From Tubiluchus corallicola (Eukaryota > Priapulida > Priapulimorpha > Priapulimorphida > Tubiluchidae), in assembly GCA_030141605.1 (NCBI GenBank), contig JAQGDQ010000341.1, positions 124,001 to 188,000 of the forward strand: a stretch of 64,000 bases of DNA, in the 5' to 3' direction. Within the stretch, counting starts at the first letter, position 1. Every line of letters begins with the position of its first letter. The position numbers were made by a program, and so were the translations under genes. Below, piece by piece: positions 37,201-48,248 of the stretch. Under the pieces are notes generated by a model. The model saw nothing but the letters and a program-made list of their open reading frames with translations, did no database searches and had not been told where the DNA came from.

Positions 37201-40200
37201 TTGAAAATTTTGTTCATTTCTTGTAATATTCCAATATTGCCTAAAATATACTTTGATGACGGGAAATACTGAAGAAAAGCCCAAAGCTTTCGCTACCCCT
37301 TTCTCCTGCACCCCCCTAACTCTTTCCTTTGTGCATAATTTATCCTTTTTAATTAATAACTATAACAATAATAGTCTACTTGTATTCTGGTGTAAATGAG
37401 GAGATAAATAAAAATGTCTATGTCTTTGTTATGTTTCATGCACCATTTATTCGGTCAGACAGTCACATGCCACTATAAACAAAAATATGTCGCCATCTAG
37501 TGGACAAATATGATAATATGAAGAAAATATGAAAACTAAGAAAAAATAGCTGCACTATTTCGACATTCAAAATTTTTTAATAAAAAAAAGCAACTCACGT
37601 TTAGTTTGTTATTAAGTTCTCCGATAAGTTCCAGTTGCTGCTCGTGTTTTTTTGCCAACTCTTGCAACTCTATTTGACTCTTTTCACTGGATTCCTTCAA
37701 GTAGCCACACTCATCCTGGGTATTGCTTAGTGAAGCCTGCAGAAAATAATAAATATAAAAATAACATAAACATAAACAAACGTAGACACATAACAGAACG
37801 TAACATAACCCAAAACACAGACAGAGTAAGAATTTTCATAATGTTCGAGTGTGAGAAAAATCAAAATTCGAATTTTTGCTATATTTCGAACTTTGCAATG
37901 TTTTTTCTTTTCTTATTTTTCTTTCTAAGCTGAGCCACTGAACCAGCAGAAGTATCTTTGAATGAACTACTTTTGGATAAATATACAGCAAGGTATATAA
38001 ACACGATAAATAAACACGGAATCAGATTGGTGAATGAAAATGCCACAGCAAGTACGGAACTTACTGGGTTATGGGACACCATTCAAGCACATGCATGAGA
38101 CCACTTGGCCATGAACCCACCAGAAGTGGTAAAATCTAGTGTGTACAGCTATTCCCAGAGCCGTCTCATAAGTGTAAAAGTACACCTACTTCACTGTAGT
38201 TAAAAACTGTGGTGGCATCAGATGTTGAGTAATCTTACCTCAAGTTCAGATAATTTGTGAACCGCCTCTAACTTCTCTTGGAGGACCCGTCGCAGAGACT
38301 CTTTTGCAGTCATTTCGTACGTGCTCTTGTCATCTTGCAGGGCGTGAATTTCTAACCGCAGCGCCTCTTCTGTGGCATTCTGGAAAAACATGTTTATGTT
38401 TAAATGAATAACTGGCCTAAATAGGTAAAGCGTTACTGCCCCCTAGTGGTCACTTAGTGATTGTCCCAGCATCACTGCACATCTTTCTATTAGTGGGCAT
38501 ACACACACGCACAGTATTATTGTCAATATTGTCAAGTATTGTCAATAATACTGTGTAATAGATTGTGCAATTTACAGCTAAGGTATAACTCTTATAACTT
38601 AGGAACAGACATATTGTCAGCCATCTTGAAAATTGCGACCATATCGGAGAAATTTCGACAGACTCCATAATCAAAATTAATCACTTTAATGAGCACTAGC
38701 ACTGTGCGAAGTTTCATGCTTTTGAATCGAAACGAGCATTTTTTCAACATCCTGGTAGACTAAAACCCATTCATTTTCCTCAAATGGCAGCCATCTTTAA
38801 GGCATCATAAATAGGCCTTTGTACTGCTCAAATTTCAGCCTAATTTGGATGTGTCATTCTCTGGACACAATATTACAAAAAACGTTTTCTTGCAATTTTT
38901 AGGGGTAGATCTATTTTTTCCATTATATTAACCCTATTACTGCCTTCCTTTAAACTTTCAAGTATACCTTGCTATAAGCTTGCAGTTGACTCTCCAATAA
39001 TTCCAGTCTAGAAAGCAGTCGGTCCTCATCAATTAGTGCCTAAAACAATGAACCAAAAAACTTAGTAAAATTTCACATCTGCAAAGTAATTCATATGTGT
39101 TATTTCAAAATAAATAAATAAGTCTGAGTTCTGTTTTTACCAGTGGCGGCTTGTGTATAAGTACTGGGGTACTGTGGCACCCCCTATATTTCACTCAATA
39201 TTATCGATAACATTCAATATAAAAAATATTTTTTCTTTAGTTTCTTTTTTTATGCTTGTATGGAATCCAAGCACATGAGGGTAGTATTGTTTATTTCACA
39301 GAGCAGCACAGTGGTGTGTTTGGCTGTGTCTGAGATAACTCGCTGTACACTGCACTGCTAGTGCCTGCTGCTAGGTAGAAAAAGTACTGTCTCTCACACA
39401 GCTTGTTGTCAGTTGTCACATACTTCAAAACCATGTACCGGCACATTCTTGAACTTCGGCAATTTAGGTTATTTGTTCCCAAAAAATTTTTTTGTTTAGG
39501 ATTTTATCAAGTTTATGTAAACATTTTTGTATGTTTGTTTGCTTAAAATTGCAATTACAAATTACAGCATTAAAATTACACATATTTGTTTTGTTTGCAC
39601 AGTATTAAAACAGTGACTAAAAATTTTCTGAAGCAGCATCCCTGTTAATTTTAACTACGAGCCGCCATTGATTTTTACATTCTGCATGAAACAGACCTTT
39701 TGATAGCATTCTGCTCAAGTTAACAGAATAAATGAGCAGAACAGAGTTTTAATTGAGTGAAACTCTCTACCCCTAATGACCCGTGTTTTGTACAGCAGAC
39801 ATGGCTAATGTCAGAAACTTAATTTTGAAAAACTTAGTGAATCTGAATGAGTGCCCCAATGTTTGCTTGGTAATTAATTAATAATTCAACTCGTCACTTT
39901 CTTGTATTTAATTCCTTTCATCAGTGTCATGATTACTTTCCTGACAACACGTTAGCTAATATGCGTGCTAAAAGCGTATAAACTAAAGTTGGTATTCTTG
40001 CTATACAGGACTCAATCCTGTGTGAGTACAATATGCAATTAATTCGTCTGGTATCTCAACGAATCAGTTTTACTGCGTTTATGCTATCGTCTCATCATCT
40101 GAGGGTCAAGACTGGCAGATGGGCCAAGCCACCTACCGAGAGACCAAGAAAGTAGAGCATACAGTTATGTTATGTTAATTTTCTTCTGTTAATTTCTTAA

Positions 40201-43200
40201 TTAGTGCATGATAGGCTCTGCCTATATAAACTGGTATTATATTAATATTGCCAATAAACTACTACTGCTGCTGCTGCTACTAGAGATACATTTAGTTGTC
40301 AATTGATTTGAAAATCTCAACCGTGTGTTAGTATTGGCGTGTTAGTCACCATTAAAAACGGTTTCATATTCTCTGATTATTATAAAGAAGATTTTTTAGC
40401 GATTTTGTCGATTTTTTTCTACACAATTGCTCTATATTTGGTGAGCGTTCTCTACCAGAAAGTGAATTCGATTTGAATCGAATTTGTGACATTTGCATTC
40501 GAATCAAACCATATTTCAGCATTTTCGAATCCGAATCTAATACAAAATTAATTTTAAAGGCTTTCGAATAACTTTTTGAATCATTAATAAAAAGCATTGT
40601 CATATTATTTTGTTTTGCTCTGCAGTAAGAAAACTAATAATGTTTAAAAGTTCTGCAGGAAAATTGCAGCTAAATTCTGCTAATTGCATGATGTTTCAAA
40701 TGTTTTAAAGATAAAGAATGTATGCGGTTGAAGTGCTGAATGATTCAAATCTTCAGTTTTAGGTAAAGTAGAATTTAAAGTATGAATAGTTAACCCAGTG
40801 ATAGAAGACACATGTTAATATTTTTTAATGAAAGTAATGTTGCGCTTAACGACGAAAACTTTTGGTAAAGGATTCCACAGATAAGAGTCCGATGGAAAAA
40901 CTGAAATATTAAGCAGCTGTTTGGGATCCAGATTAAAAATGTACAAGGTAAGAATACGAGAGGCAGCAGCAAAACGGGCATTCCGTGAACAATGAATCGT
41001 TAACGGCAATGGCAGAAGAGAAGTCCACTTACCTGCCATCCAGTCTCAGAAATCTCTTGTGTGTTAGTCACTAGACGTTGTAGTGTTGCCAGCTTATTCT
41101 CCAGCATCTGTTCTCTGTGAAGCGCTTCCTATAATCATTAATCAAGTAATCACTTTACGTTACAAATCAGCCAATCAGAGCTGCCTATTGCAGCCAAGTA
41201 TAAATAGAACAATTTAAATAGATTAAGTTAGCACTGCCCTTAATTTGTCATATGGCTTGGTCACACGAATTGGTCATAAGACGAAATGGACACAAGCCGG
41301 ACCCGCATATTCAAGCAATACGCTCCTACATTGTGTATTTGCACACACAAAGTATGACGTCACCAACAATGAATTTATTGATACAGATACCAATTTAAGA
41401 TTATCTTGTTTAAAAAAACAAAAGGAAATGTGAGTTATAGTTGGTTTTGTATAATTAACTAATTAAGATTCGGTTTGGTAACAAAGTCGAACAGTCGTAA
41501 GTCGCACAGATCATAAGTTGACGACTACCCATACTTACAAAAGGTAATGTTATGCAATATTTATTTCCAGTTCCAGCAAACTATTTTTACAAAATTTATC
41601 AAAAAAAAACACTCAATTTCTACACAATACACATAGTATATCATATTTCAAAGCAATATTTACCTTTAAATATTAGGTGGAAGTAATATTTACCTTTAAA
41701 TATTAGGTGGAAGTAATATTTACCTTTAAATATTAAGTGGAAGTAATATTTACCTTTAAATATTAGGTGGAAGTAATATTTACCTTTAAATATTAGGTGG
41801 AAGTAATATTTACCTTTAAATATTAAGTGGAAGTAATATTTACCTTTAAATATTAGGTGGAAGTAATATTTACCTTTAAATATTAGGTGGAAGTAATATT
41901 TACCTTTAAATATTAGGTGGAAGTAATATTTACCTTTAAATATTAGGCGGAAGTAATATTTACCTTTAAATATTAGGCGGAAGTAATATTTACCTTTAAA
42001 TATTAGGTGGAAGTAATATTTACCTTTAAATATTAGGTGGAAGTAATATTTACCTTTAAATATTAGGTGGAAGTAATATTTACCTTTAAATATTAGGTGG
42101 AAGTAATATTTACCTTTAAATATTAGGTGGAAGTAATATTTACCTTTAAATATTAGGTGGAAGTAATATTTACCTTTAAATATTAGGTGGAAGTAATATT
42201 TACCTTTAAATATTAGGCGGAAGTAATATTTACCTTTAAATATTAGGCGGAAGTAATATTTACCTTTAAATATTAGGCGGAAGTAATATTTACCTTTAAA
42301 TATTAGGTGGAAGTAATATTTACCTTTAAATATTAGGTGGAAGTAATATTTACCTTTAAATATTAGGTGGAAGTAATATTTACCTTTAAATATTAGGTGG
42401 AAGTAATATTTACCTTTAAATATTAGGTGGAAGTAATATTTACCCTTATGAGTTTAAACATTTAAAAAAAATGTGAACAGTCAAATAAAATGCTATAAAA
42501 GTTGCACAGTGCAGAATTCACATGGTGCTCCAATTCTGCTTTGAATAATACATACTTGCAAGAACTGAGCGAGTTCATACAGCTCTTGGCTTGAGACAGG
42601 AGACGATGGACTATGTGGCAATGTTAAACCCCTCTGAGAACTGAAAAACAACAACACGACGTCAAAAGTCGACAAATGTACAAAAGTGAAAAGCAAATTT
42701 GAAAGATAATTTCACTGTACTGGTAGTAAAGCCAGGCCTTCACGGGGCTCACGACTTACATGCACCAAACAGCCAGAAAACAACTGCGAGCGTTTGTCAT
42801 AGTTGCCAAATGGTCGGAAATTTTTTACACAGTTTCAAAGAGTGGCAAAATCGAAACTTTCCCAAAACTTTGCAAACTATTCTTGATGTTCGTCAGCAAT
42901 TGCGAAAATTTGGTGAACATATTTTGGGATGCTTAGCTTGCAAGCATCAGTCTCCCAATGAAAACCTAGCTAATTTAATTTGCATTATACAAGCGATTTC
43001 GGGCTTTGATTATAAAATTAATGAAATCAAGGGCTTCCGACAGGAGATGAAAGCTAGAGTATCAGCTTAGTTTAAAATTCTAGGACATCAACATTTAACA
43101 AGCACATGGATATCTTCTTGCATAGATATCTTCGGGTTAGCTAAAAACTTCTTTCTTGCTAAGTTTGTTTTGTTCTATTCATTATGTATGTGTGTACTTA

Positions 43201-46200
43201 TGAATTCAATTATATTAGGCGCCGCTTAATCGACTCACAGTTAATAGACTCAATCGCCTAACTGACTCAATGTCTGGAACAGGCCGCTTCCATTCAAATA
43301 TACATAAAAACTATCGGTAATTGACTCAAATAACTTCGCTTAATTGACTCAATATTTTTCCTTCACTTACTTAAAATAAGTCATTTGTATGTGCCCAAAG
43401 AGCCTTTCCTACTTTTATGTCATCTTTACTTCCCTTTTGTGCATTATATATTTAGAAACAATCATGTTAAGCACCTCTTTGTTTGTAAGCAGGTACGTTT
43501 AGTAGTTTTTGCTTCGAATCTGTTACCCACTGGCCCACTGCAACTAACCTCGTTACCCAAAGAATTTCTGGAAGTTAAACATTTAATTTTGCCTAGCAGT
43601 TTCCTTTTCATGCTCTCGTTGCAAATCAGGCTTTAAGGCTTAATGAGTTAACAGTCAAAGATGCAGGTACAGTAATCAGCCAGTTTTCCTTGTGACTTAC
43701 AAGAGTAAATATCATACAGCAAATAAGAACAATGTAAGTGAGCAGACGATTCAGAACTGTTTTAGTCACAACACAACAACAGATTTTCAACGTTTTTATA
43801 GTTACGAGAACTTCTTCGCGAGAAAATGAAGCAGCCGACCTTGAAGGAATTTTTGTAGTTTTTGCAAATAAACAGACTTAGAAAAGCCTGTGATTTATAA
43901 AAGTATACTTTTTAATTTATTGCTAATTCACTTAAATATATGACTATTTTAAAATAATTTTTCTAATTTTTAACTGCATAAAGGAATTTAGGTTTTACTT
44001 TGTTTCTAAAATTCATTAAAAAGCTTTGCAGTGCATAGTAAGCTAGTGACTCATACTTCTGTACCTGTAATACTGCACTCATGGGTTAATAGGTTCAGTC
44101 GGTTAATTGACTCACAACACATCGGTCCCAAAGTGAGTATATTAAGTGGCGCCTACTGTATTAAGGATTAGCAGAAGTTTAAACAATGCATCCGTTCAAA
44201 ACCTCAATGCAAACCTGTTCTATTATAAAGCCAAAAACAGTTTTATTCACCTAACTTTTTGAGCATAAGAAATTTTGTAATTAAATTTAAATAGGCTGCA
44301 TTATAAGCTATAAAACTAAGTAGTATAGCGTTGCAAAAAAGTCACTTTTACAGCAACTTTAGCAATGGAAAAATAATTTATAGTACCGTGACAGCTTCAC
44401 ACTGATATACAAGGGACAGCTTACAACAGGGTAAAAATGTTAAATGCCTTTCAATGTTGCCAGTAAATATACTGAGTTACATATTAAAATATGTGTATCG
44501 AGTTAAAATAAAATAAAATGTGTTTGCAAGCCAAAACCGTCCATAAGTTGGCATTGTTAAAACTACGTTATGGTGCTTCAAGTAGAATGACCCAAAAATT
44601 TGGTCAAATGTTAATTTTTTTGTTTTTTAGAAAAATAAACACTAAATATATTGAACTTTTATATTCTAGCATCAAATTAGCAAAAAATGTCCAAAAAAAC
44701 TAAAAATTTAATTTTATAACGTGTGCCCACAATAATGGGAAGAAACTAGTATTGCAATTGTAAAAAACTTGTATTTTCAAACTCTGATAGTAGCTCATGG
44801 AAGCAGCCATTTGGCTTCAGGTTCTTTCTTTTGCGAAGCCCAGATCTTCGACAGATCCATCTACTGGATTTAAACATAACTTCAATGCGCTCGTGTAAAG
44901 TCCATGGCAACCACAGTTTCGTACAGCTGCTAAGTGTTTTGTAGAAACGCGATGAAAAACGATGGCGCAGTTTAATAGCGATTTTCTTATTAAGATTAAG
45001 TTTTTCAGTGTGCAGCCTGCACTTCAACTTCAACGTGGATTATCTCAGCTTAGAGACAACATAGACCAATAAGCTTGGCATCAAAATGATCCTCATGAAA
45101 TGGAAATTCAGGATATAAAAATAACTATATAAGAATAAGAATAACTCGGTTTCTTCACTGAGAGCTGAATTAGAATCTGCATCAGGTCTAGTGAGCGGGA
45201 ATTAAGTTAATAAGATTAATCTTTATTAATTAAGAAGTGAATACGAGATTAACTGTATCACAGAAAATTTAAGCAATCGAAATAGTCACGTATGATTGAT
45301 AATTGCAAGTATAGCGCTAGGGAGTATCAGAAAGCTAATGCTACAGTTAAATGCAGCCTGTGTAAAGGCAGTAAAGGTATACTTAGGTCACGATATCATA
45401 CATATCATGATACTAACCTCCTGATACAATGCGTATCATAATACATATAGGTTAGCATTTTCAGATTTTATAAAAAAATTAATAAAGCCAGAGATGCTAA
45501 ATGTATTTTGTCAATCAACAGTTTTACGACTTGTAAATGCTGAACTAACTCTGATTTTTATTTATTACTTGTGTTATGTGCAGCCTATTGTTTGCAATGT
45601 AATATGCGAGTAACGTAATTAACTTACAGATCAAATGCCTTGCATTTTCATCACCTTTGGCTGCTAGAAGTATCTGTGTCAAGTTAACTACTACTCACTA
45701 TGCTGATTACTACTTATCTACAGTATAAGCCACAGCTGCAGTTTAGATTACTTCACATCACTTTTATCAGCATACAGTCAAGCGGACGCTATTTTCCGAA
45801 ATATCAAGGACTCAGGTTATACACACTGCTGCGCTTTGGAGACAAGCATATCGTATCATGATGTATCGTTACAGGGCTAACCTGTATCTACAGCATGACT
45901 CTTCAGTAGATTCACGCGTAGGTTTGAGTCTATATGCTTTAACAACGAAAGCGCAGCAAGTTGGAATCATCTTGGTTAAAGCACAATAAACCCTTGAAAT
46001 TTTACACCATTTACTTGATGTCTTATTGTATACAGAGCTTGCGTAATCAGTAACACTGTATAAAACTGGCAAACTTAAACTCCCGCGATGACTGTTAGGC
46101 ACAGCCATTTTGATGATAAGTCATTTGAAGTAAGTTTAGATAATACTGTGTAAAGTTCGAAAAAATAATCAGAGCATTTGTAGCGCACTCTTCACTTCAC

Positions 46201-48248
46201 TTTACTAAGCAAAATTTTAAATTAGTGTAACTTGTCAATCAGATTAAAAATGGGTTTTTTGGCGAGTGGTGCACCTTGGATGGTCAGTCAACAACATCTT
46301 ATCAATTGAAGTGAATATTTTAAATTATTAAGAATTTTTTCCTAGTTGCATAAGCCTTTCAAGCAGGTAAGCACAATGCTAAGTAATATAATTTTGCAAG
46401 GAAGGTTTTTTGGGACATAGTTTAACATTGCCTTTTCTTCCCCCGATTTATGTTGTGTGTAGGTGACGTTCTGTAATGGCGAGACCGGAAAGGTACTGCA
46501 GATGATTTAAAATGAAAACAAACAAAAATTCCTTTTAGCTCGAGTACAATATAGCCTAAAACTGCTATAAACTAATATAATTTTTTAAAGGGATTTTTCT
46601 GAAACCAACTTTAGGAATCCCCTTTCTAGTCCTCTAATAACATACCGTAGTGTTAGAGAGCACAACATGTGGCCGTATTAACGTGCCAGCCTAGCAAAGT
46701 TTGCAGATCGAGTTAGAAAGTTTTTACATTGCATTAGAATTAGTTAAATCATTACTACTTTGCATAAGATGTAAGCGTGGTCGTATGCACTTTGTCTTTT
46801 TTGAATGTTTGAAACTTTCAGCAAATAGAAATCGGCCAATATTTAGGTAAAATATCAACAGTCCGATATATCGGGAAACGACAGGAACACTTAGCACACT
46901 TTTAGTGGTTGTAAATTAGAATCTTTTCAAACTAGCACACCTTGGTTTATGTTCTTGTCCATTGGGATGGTACAGCGTTACCGTAGCAATGATACATCCA
47001 TGAGTCACCTTCCTAGAGTTTTCCATGACGTCGACGCCAAATTGAATGACATCACCGGAAAATATTTCATGCGGAGAGCTTTCCTCGGAACCCTTACTAA
47101 GCCGTTCATTATTAACGAATGTGCCGTTACTACTCTTTGTGTCTTGCAAATAGAACTGCAAAGGATAAAAACATGTAAAGCTTCTGCATCTACAACCAAT
47201 AAAATGTTATTTTACATACTCAAATAGTGATGGGTGATTGCTAGATTAATCAAATTAATTCCGATTACAACCATGTATATATGAATATAATCGGCGATTG
47301 AACAGTAATTCAATTAATCAAGATTAATCGAGAGCAAAATGTACGTGTTACACCCTGGCTAACAGGCAGTATTTTAGCACAAATAAACGGAATCTTTGTG
47401 GTTTTTATTCGCTTTTCTCCTCTTACAAAATGCGCCCAATTGCAAACCACAGTGTTGCAAACTGGGGGTTTCTAATTCTTTGGCAGGTGACACACATGTG
47501 TAGTAATTCGGTCATAGAGTAGTTAACGAATGTGCAAGTCTATAAAAGTAGTTTGCGAGTACGAAAATAGCAGAGAGCCACGAAAGCCACAAAGAGGTTT
47601 ATAGGCTATACATCACTGTAAAATCATTGAAGAATATGGATAAATGCTGTAAAAGATTAATTACAAGAACAAGATTATAATCGAATTTTGAAATTTTAAA
47701 ATACCGCATCATTATACTCAAAGCTTAAGTTCCATACACAAAACTTTGTACAACATCTTCACTTTAGTTTTTGATAGTTTTTATCAACGAAGATTTTGTT
47801 GTCAACAGGATAACACCTGCATTTCTATATATTACAAGTTAGCAAAACAAGTATACTTTCCAAGAAAGCAGACTAACAATGCCTTAACTACACTCAAATA
47901 AGCACCCTTCTGATAAGATGCGCCAATCACGAAGCAAAAATAGCTCCAATATTTATGTGCAAAAAAGACCGGTTTGTGAAAAAAATGCTTGTTTTCTTAC
48001 ATTTTCTCACAGTATGTCTACTAGAGGTGATTCACTTAAAAAGAAAATTATCTTACCTTATCATTTTCGAACCACATAAGGGCGTGGTTTCGAGAAAGGA
48101 CTTTACAATCAAAGATCGCATTGTTCGGCAACGGCCTGGCACGAGCGACCGATCGACCAATCTTAATGTTCTCCGTCAGAGAAATCTGGCGTTCATCGAA
48201 CGGATGAGAGTTTGGGCGACAAGTGAATACAGCAATCGCTGCACACAT
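25220..48248 (-). CDS. SLMAP: SLMAP, FHA-domain tail-anchored STRIPAK subunit
   Basis: Exons: 48057-48248, 46941-47155, 42556-42640, 41033-41128, 38968-39039, 38239-38379, 37599-37736, 33982-34111, 31574-31870, 27896-27958, 26683-27051, 26297-26372, 26022-26178, 25653-25787 and 25220-25321. All have GT-AG borders and phases match throughout: 2,268 nt, 755 codons. In vertebrates and flies SLMAP bridges STRIPAK phosphatase to Hippo-type kinases by reading phosphothreonine, and it sits on ER, nuclear-envelope or centrosomal membranes. The FHA domain spans about residues 8-110, with IKIGRSVAR (Arg32, the phosphothreonine-binding residue in human SLMAP), SRNHA and SSNGTF. Exons 3-14 encode coiled coil ([42 protein letters not shown]). 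The last exon encodes a membrane anchor ([14 protein letters not shown]) and a short lumenal tail. ATG at 48248 aligns with the vertebrate start. A short segment present in human SLMAP between exons 7 and 8 was not found and may be skipped, lost or overlooked. Confidence 0.96.
28298..29926. repeat. 37-bp satellite-like array, about 44 copies
   Basis: Continuous 37-bp units built on ACTTAACAAGTAAACAG then TTTTAGTAACAATAACTAC, about 1.6 kb in all. A minority variant has AAGTAAGTAG. The diagnostic variant AACAGTAATTAC occurs at 28962 and 29591, exactly 17 units apart, with the same neighbouring variants. It lies in SLMAP intron 9. Confidence 0.95.
30043..30066. repeat. CAG microsatellite
   Basis: Seven to eight CAG triplets, in SLMAP intron 9, not in an exon. 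Confidence 0.9.
30739..30845 (-). repeat. SINE-like repeat, copy 2
   Basis: Relative of 20899-21020, with GAGCCACTGAACC, TTTGGATGTAAAT, AGGTAAATG and CCACCTAGAGC. Its right end runs into the 35-bp tandem array, whose unit contains CCACCCAGAGC, so the array probably arose by expansion from this repeat's end. Confidence 0.65.
30835..31390. repeat. 35-bp tandem array, about 16 copies
   Basis: Units of 35 bp read CCACCCAGAGCAAGTCTGTA then CTGCAGTTCAGCCAG. A few have CACTCAG, and one unit has an extra A. Each full unit carries CTGCAG. In SLMAP intron 9, next to SLMAP exon 9 (31574-31870). Confidence 0.95.
31913..32008. repeat. CAT/CAC trinucleotide tract
   Basis: About 95 bp of CAT and CAC triplets, including roughly 18 uninterrupted CACs, lies about 45 bp upstream (transcript sense) of SLMAP exon 9. 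On the transcript it reads GTG/ATG repeats. Confidence 0.9.
32010..33480. other. SLMAP intron 8 sequence, no gene
   Basis: AT-rich intron with a TA dinucleotide run near 33390-33412. A CG-rich patch at 32178-32220 and another at 32405-32480 (GGCCTCGGCATCCCG, GCGGGTTTTCCCGG) look like repeat debris. No exon or domain recognised. Confidence 0.4.
33502..33809. mobile_element. MITE with 19-bp perfect inverted ends
   Basis: GGTAGTCATTGACTTACGA at 33504 is exactly inverted at 33789-33807. A TA flanks each side (33500-33501 and 33810-33811), as expected of a Tc1/mariner-type target duplication. The interior is about 300 bp and non-coding. A degraded relative lies at 41236-41531. Confidence 0.85.
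34264..35499. mobile_element. 1.2-kb TIR element, copy 1
   Basis: Ends CAGTAGGACCCGCTTAATAG and, inverted, CAGCTGGCGCCACTTAATAG, with TA immediately right of the element. It contains no recognisable transposase. A second copy in the opposite orientation is at 43213-44158. The TA target and CAG termini suggest a Tc1/mariner/pogo-type non-autonomous element. It is in SLMAP intron 7. Confidence 0.82.
36106..36485. repeat. 33-bp tandem array
   Basis: About 12 units of 33 bp (CTTCAGCATCTACATGTATT then ATCATCTACCTTT); two units are shortened to 18 bp. Because the period is divisible by three, all three plus-strand frames stay open, giving spurious proteins of up to 210 codons. It is in SLMAP intron 7. 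Confidence 0.94.
37491..37503. promoter_or_regulatory. CTCF-like core motif
   Basis: CGCCATCTAGTGG matches the inverted form of the bilaterian CTCF core (CCACTAGATGGCG). It is about 95 bp from SLMAP exon 7. This is a motif match only. Confidence 0.35.
38036..38120 (-). repeat. tRNA-derived SINE fragment
   Basis: On the minus strand, GGGTTCATGGCCAAGTGGTC followed by TCATGCATGTGC matches a tRNA 5' half with a Pol III A box (TGGCCNAGTGG). No complete cloverleaf is present. Confidence 0.5.
38438..38450. promoter_or_regulatory. CTCF-like core motif
   Basis: GCCCCCTAGTGG with a preceding T equals the inverted CTCF consensus CCACTAGGGGGCA. Same orientation as 37491-37503 and about 950 bp away, in SLMAP intron 5, close to exon 6. 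Confidence 0.4.
39141..39670. mobile_element. hAT-type MITE
   Basis: Ends CAGTGGCGGCTTGTG and, inverted, CAATGGCGGCTCGTA. The flanking octamers are GTTTTTAC (39133-39140) and ATTTTTAC (39671-39678), an 8-bp target duplication with one difference. Length 530 bp. No transposase domain. It is in SLMAP intron 4. Confidence 0.85.
40438..40775. mobile_element. Relative of the hAT MITE at 51651, degraded
   Basis: Starts GGTGAGCGTTCTCTACCAG and contains GAATTCGA/GAATCGAA-rich sequence, then blocks shared in order with 51651-52043 (AGCTAAATTCTGCTAATTGC near 40670). The right terminus is not recognisable. SLMAP intron 4. Confidence 0.75.
41236..41531. mobile_element. Degraded second copy of the 33502 MITE
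   Basis: Shares CAATTTAAGATTAT, GGTTTTGTATAATTAA and GTCGAACAGTCGTAAGTC with 33502-33809 and ends TTGACGACTACCC. The left end is mutated. SLMAP intron 3. Confidence 0.8.
41651..42445. repeat. 30-bp hairpin array, about 26 copies
   Basis: An exact 30-bp period: AAGTAATATTTACCTTTAAA then TATTAGGTGG. The only variation is at one or two bases (GGTGG, GGCGG, AGTGG). Inside every unit, AATATTTA and TAAATATT form a perfect 8-bp inverted repeat around CCTT. It is in SLMAP intron 3, about 110 bp from exon 3. Confidence 0.96.
42727..43075. mobile_element. Repeat related to 49882-50585
   Basis: Begins AAAGCCAGGCCTTCACGGGG, like the left end of 49882 (AAAGCCAGAGCTTTCACGGG), and shares GTTGCCAAA, GTTCGTC and CACCAAAC-type blocks. 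The 123-codon open frame here has no known domain and probably belongs to the repeat. SLMAP intron 2. Confidence 0.55.
43213..44158. mobile_element. 1-kb TIR element, copy 2 (inverted)
   Basis: Inverse-orientation relative of 34264-35499. The right end is GGCGCCTACTG followed by TA (44159-44160), and the left end is TTAGGCGCCGCTTAATCGAC preceded by TA. Interior blocks such as AAAGAGCCTTTCCTACTTTT match the other copy when reverse-complemented. SLMAP intron 2. Confidence 0.82.
44532..45118. mobile_element. Second copy of the 12453 MITE
   Basis: Starts CAAAACCGTCCATAAGT and shares ATTTGGTCAAATGTTAAT, GTGTTTTGT, GTGGATTAT, TCAGCTTAGA and CATGAAATGG, in order, with 12453-12808. About 240 bp of unrelated sequence interrupts it (about 44640-44880). 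The right inverted end is missing. Confidence 0.78.
45120..46940. other. SLMAP intron 2, no exon
   Basis: Repeat-like AT-rich sequence. A 79-codon minus-strand frame at 45869-46108 has no recognised domain or splice context. Two TATCATGATA-rich patches (45395-45445 and 45850-45870) resemble each other. Confidence 0.4.
47156..48056. other. SLMAP intron 1
   Basis: Splits the FHA domain between Lys64 and Phe65 (phase 0). Contains an AATTAATC/GATTAATC-rich patch at 47240-47335. No gene. Confidence 0.6.

Noticed and set aside
42699-43070. 123-codon open frame as an independent gene
   Set aside because: It overlaps a repeat shared with 49882-50585, lies inside an SLMAP intron and has no recognisable domain.
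45869-46108. 79-codon minus-strand frame in SLMAP intron 2
   Set aside because: No family recognised, no matching splice phase with exons 2 and 3, which already join correctly without it.
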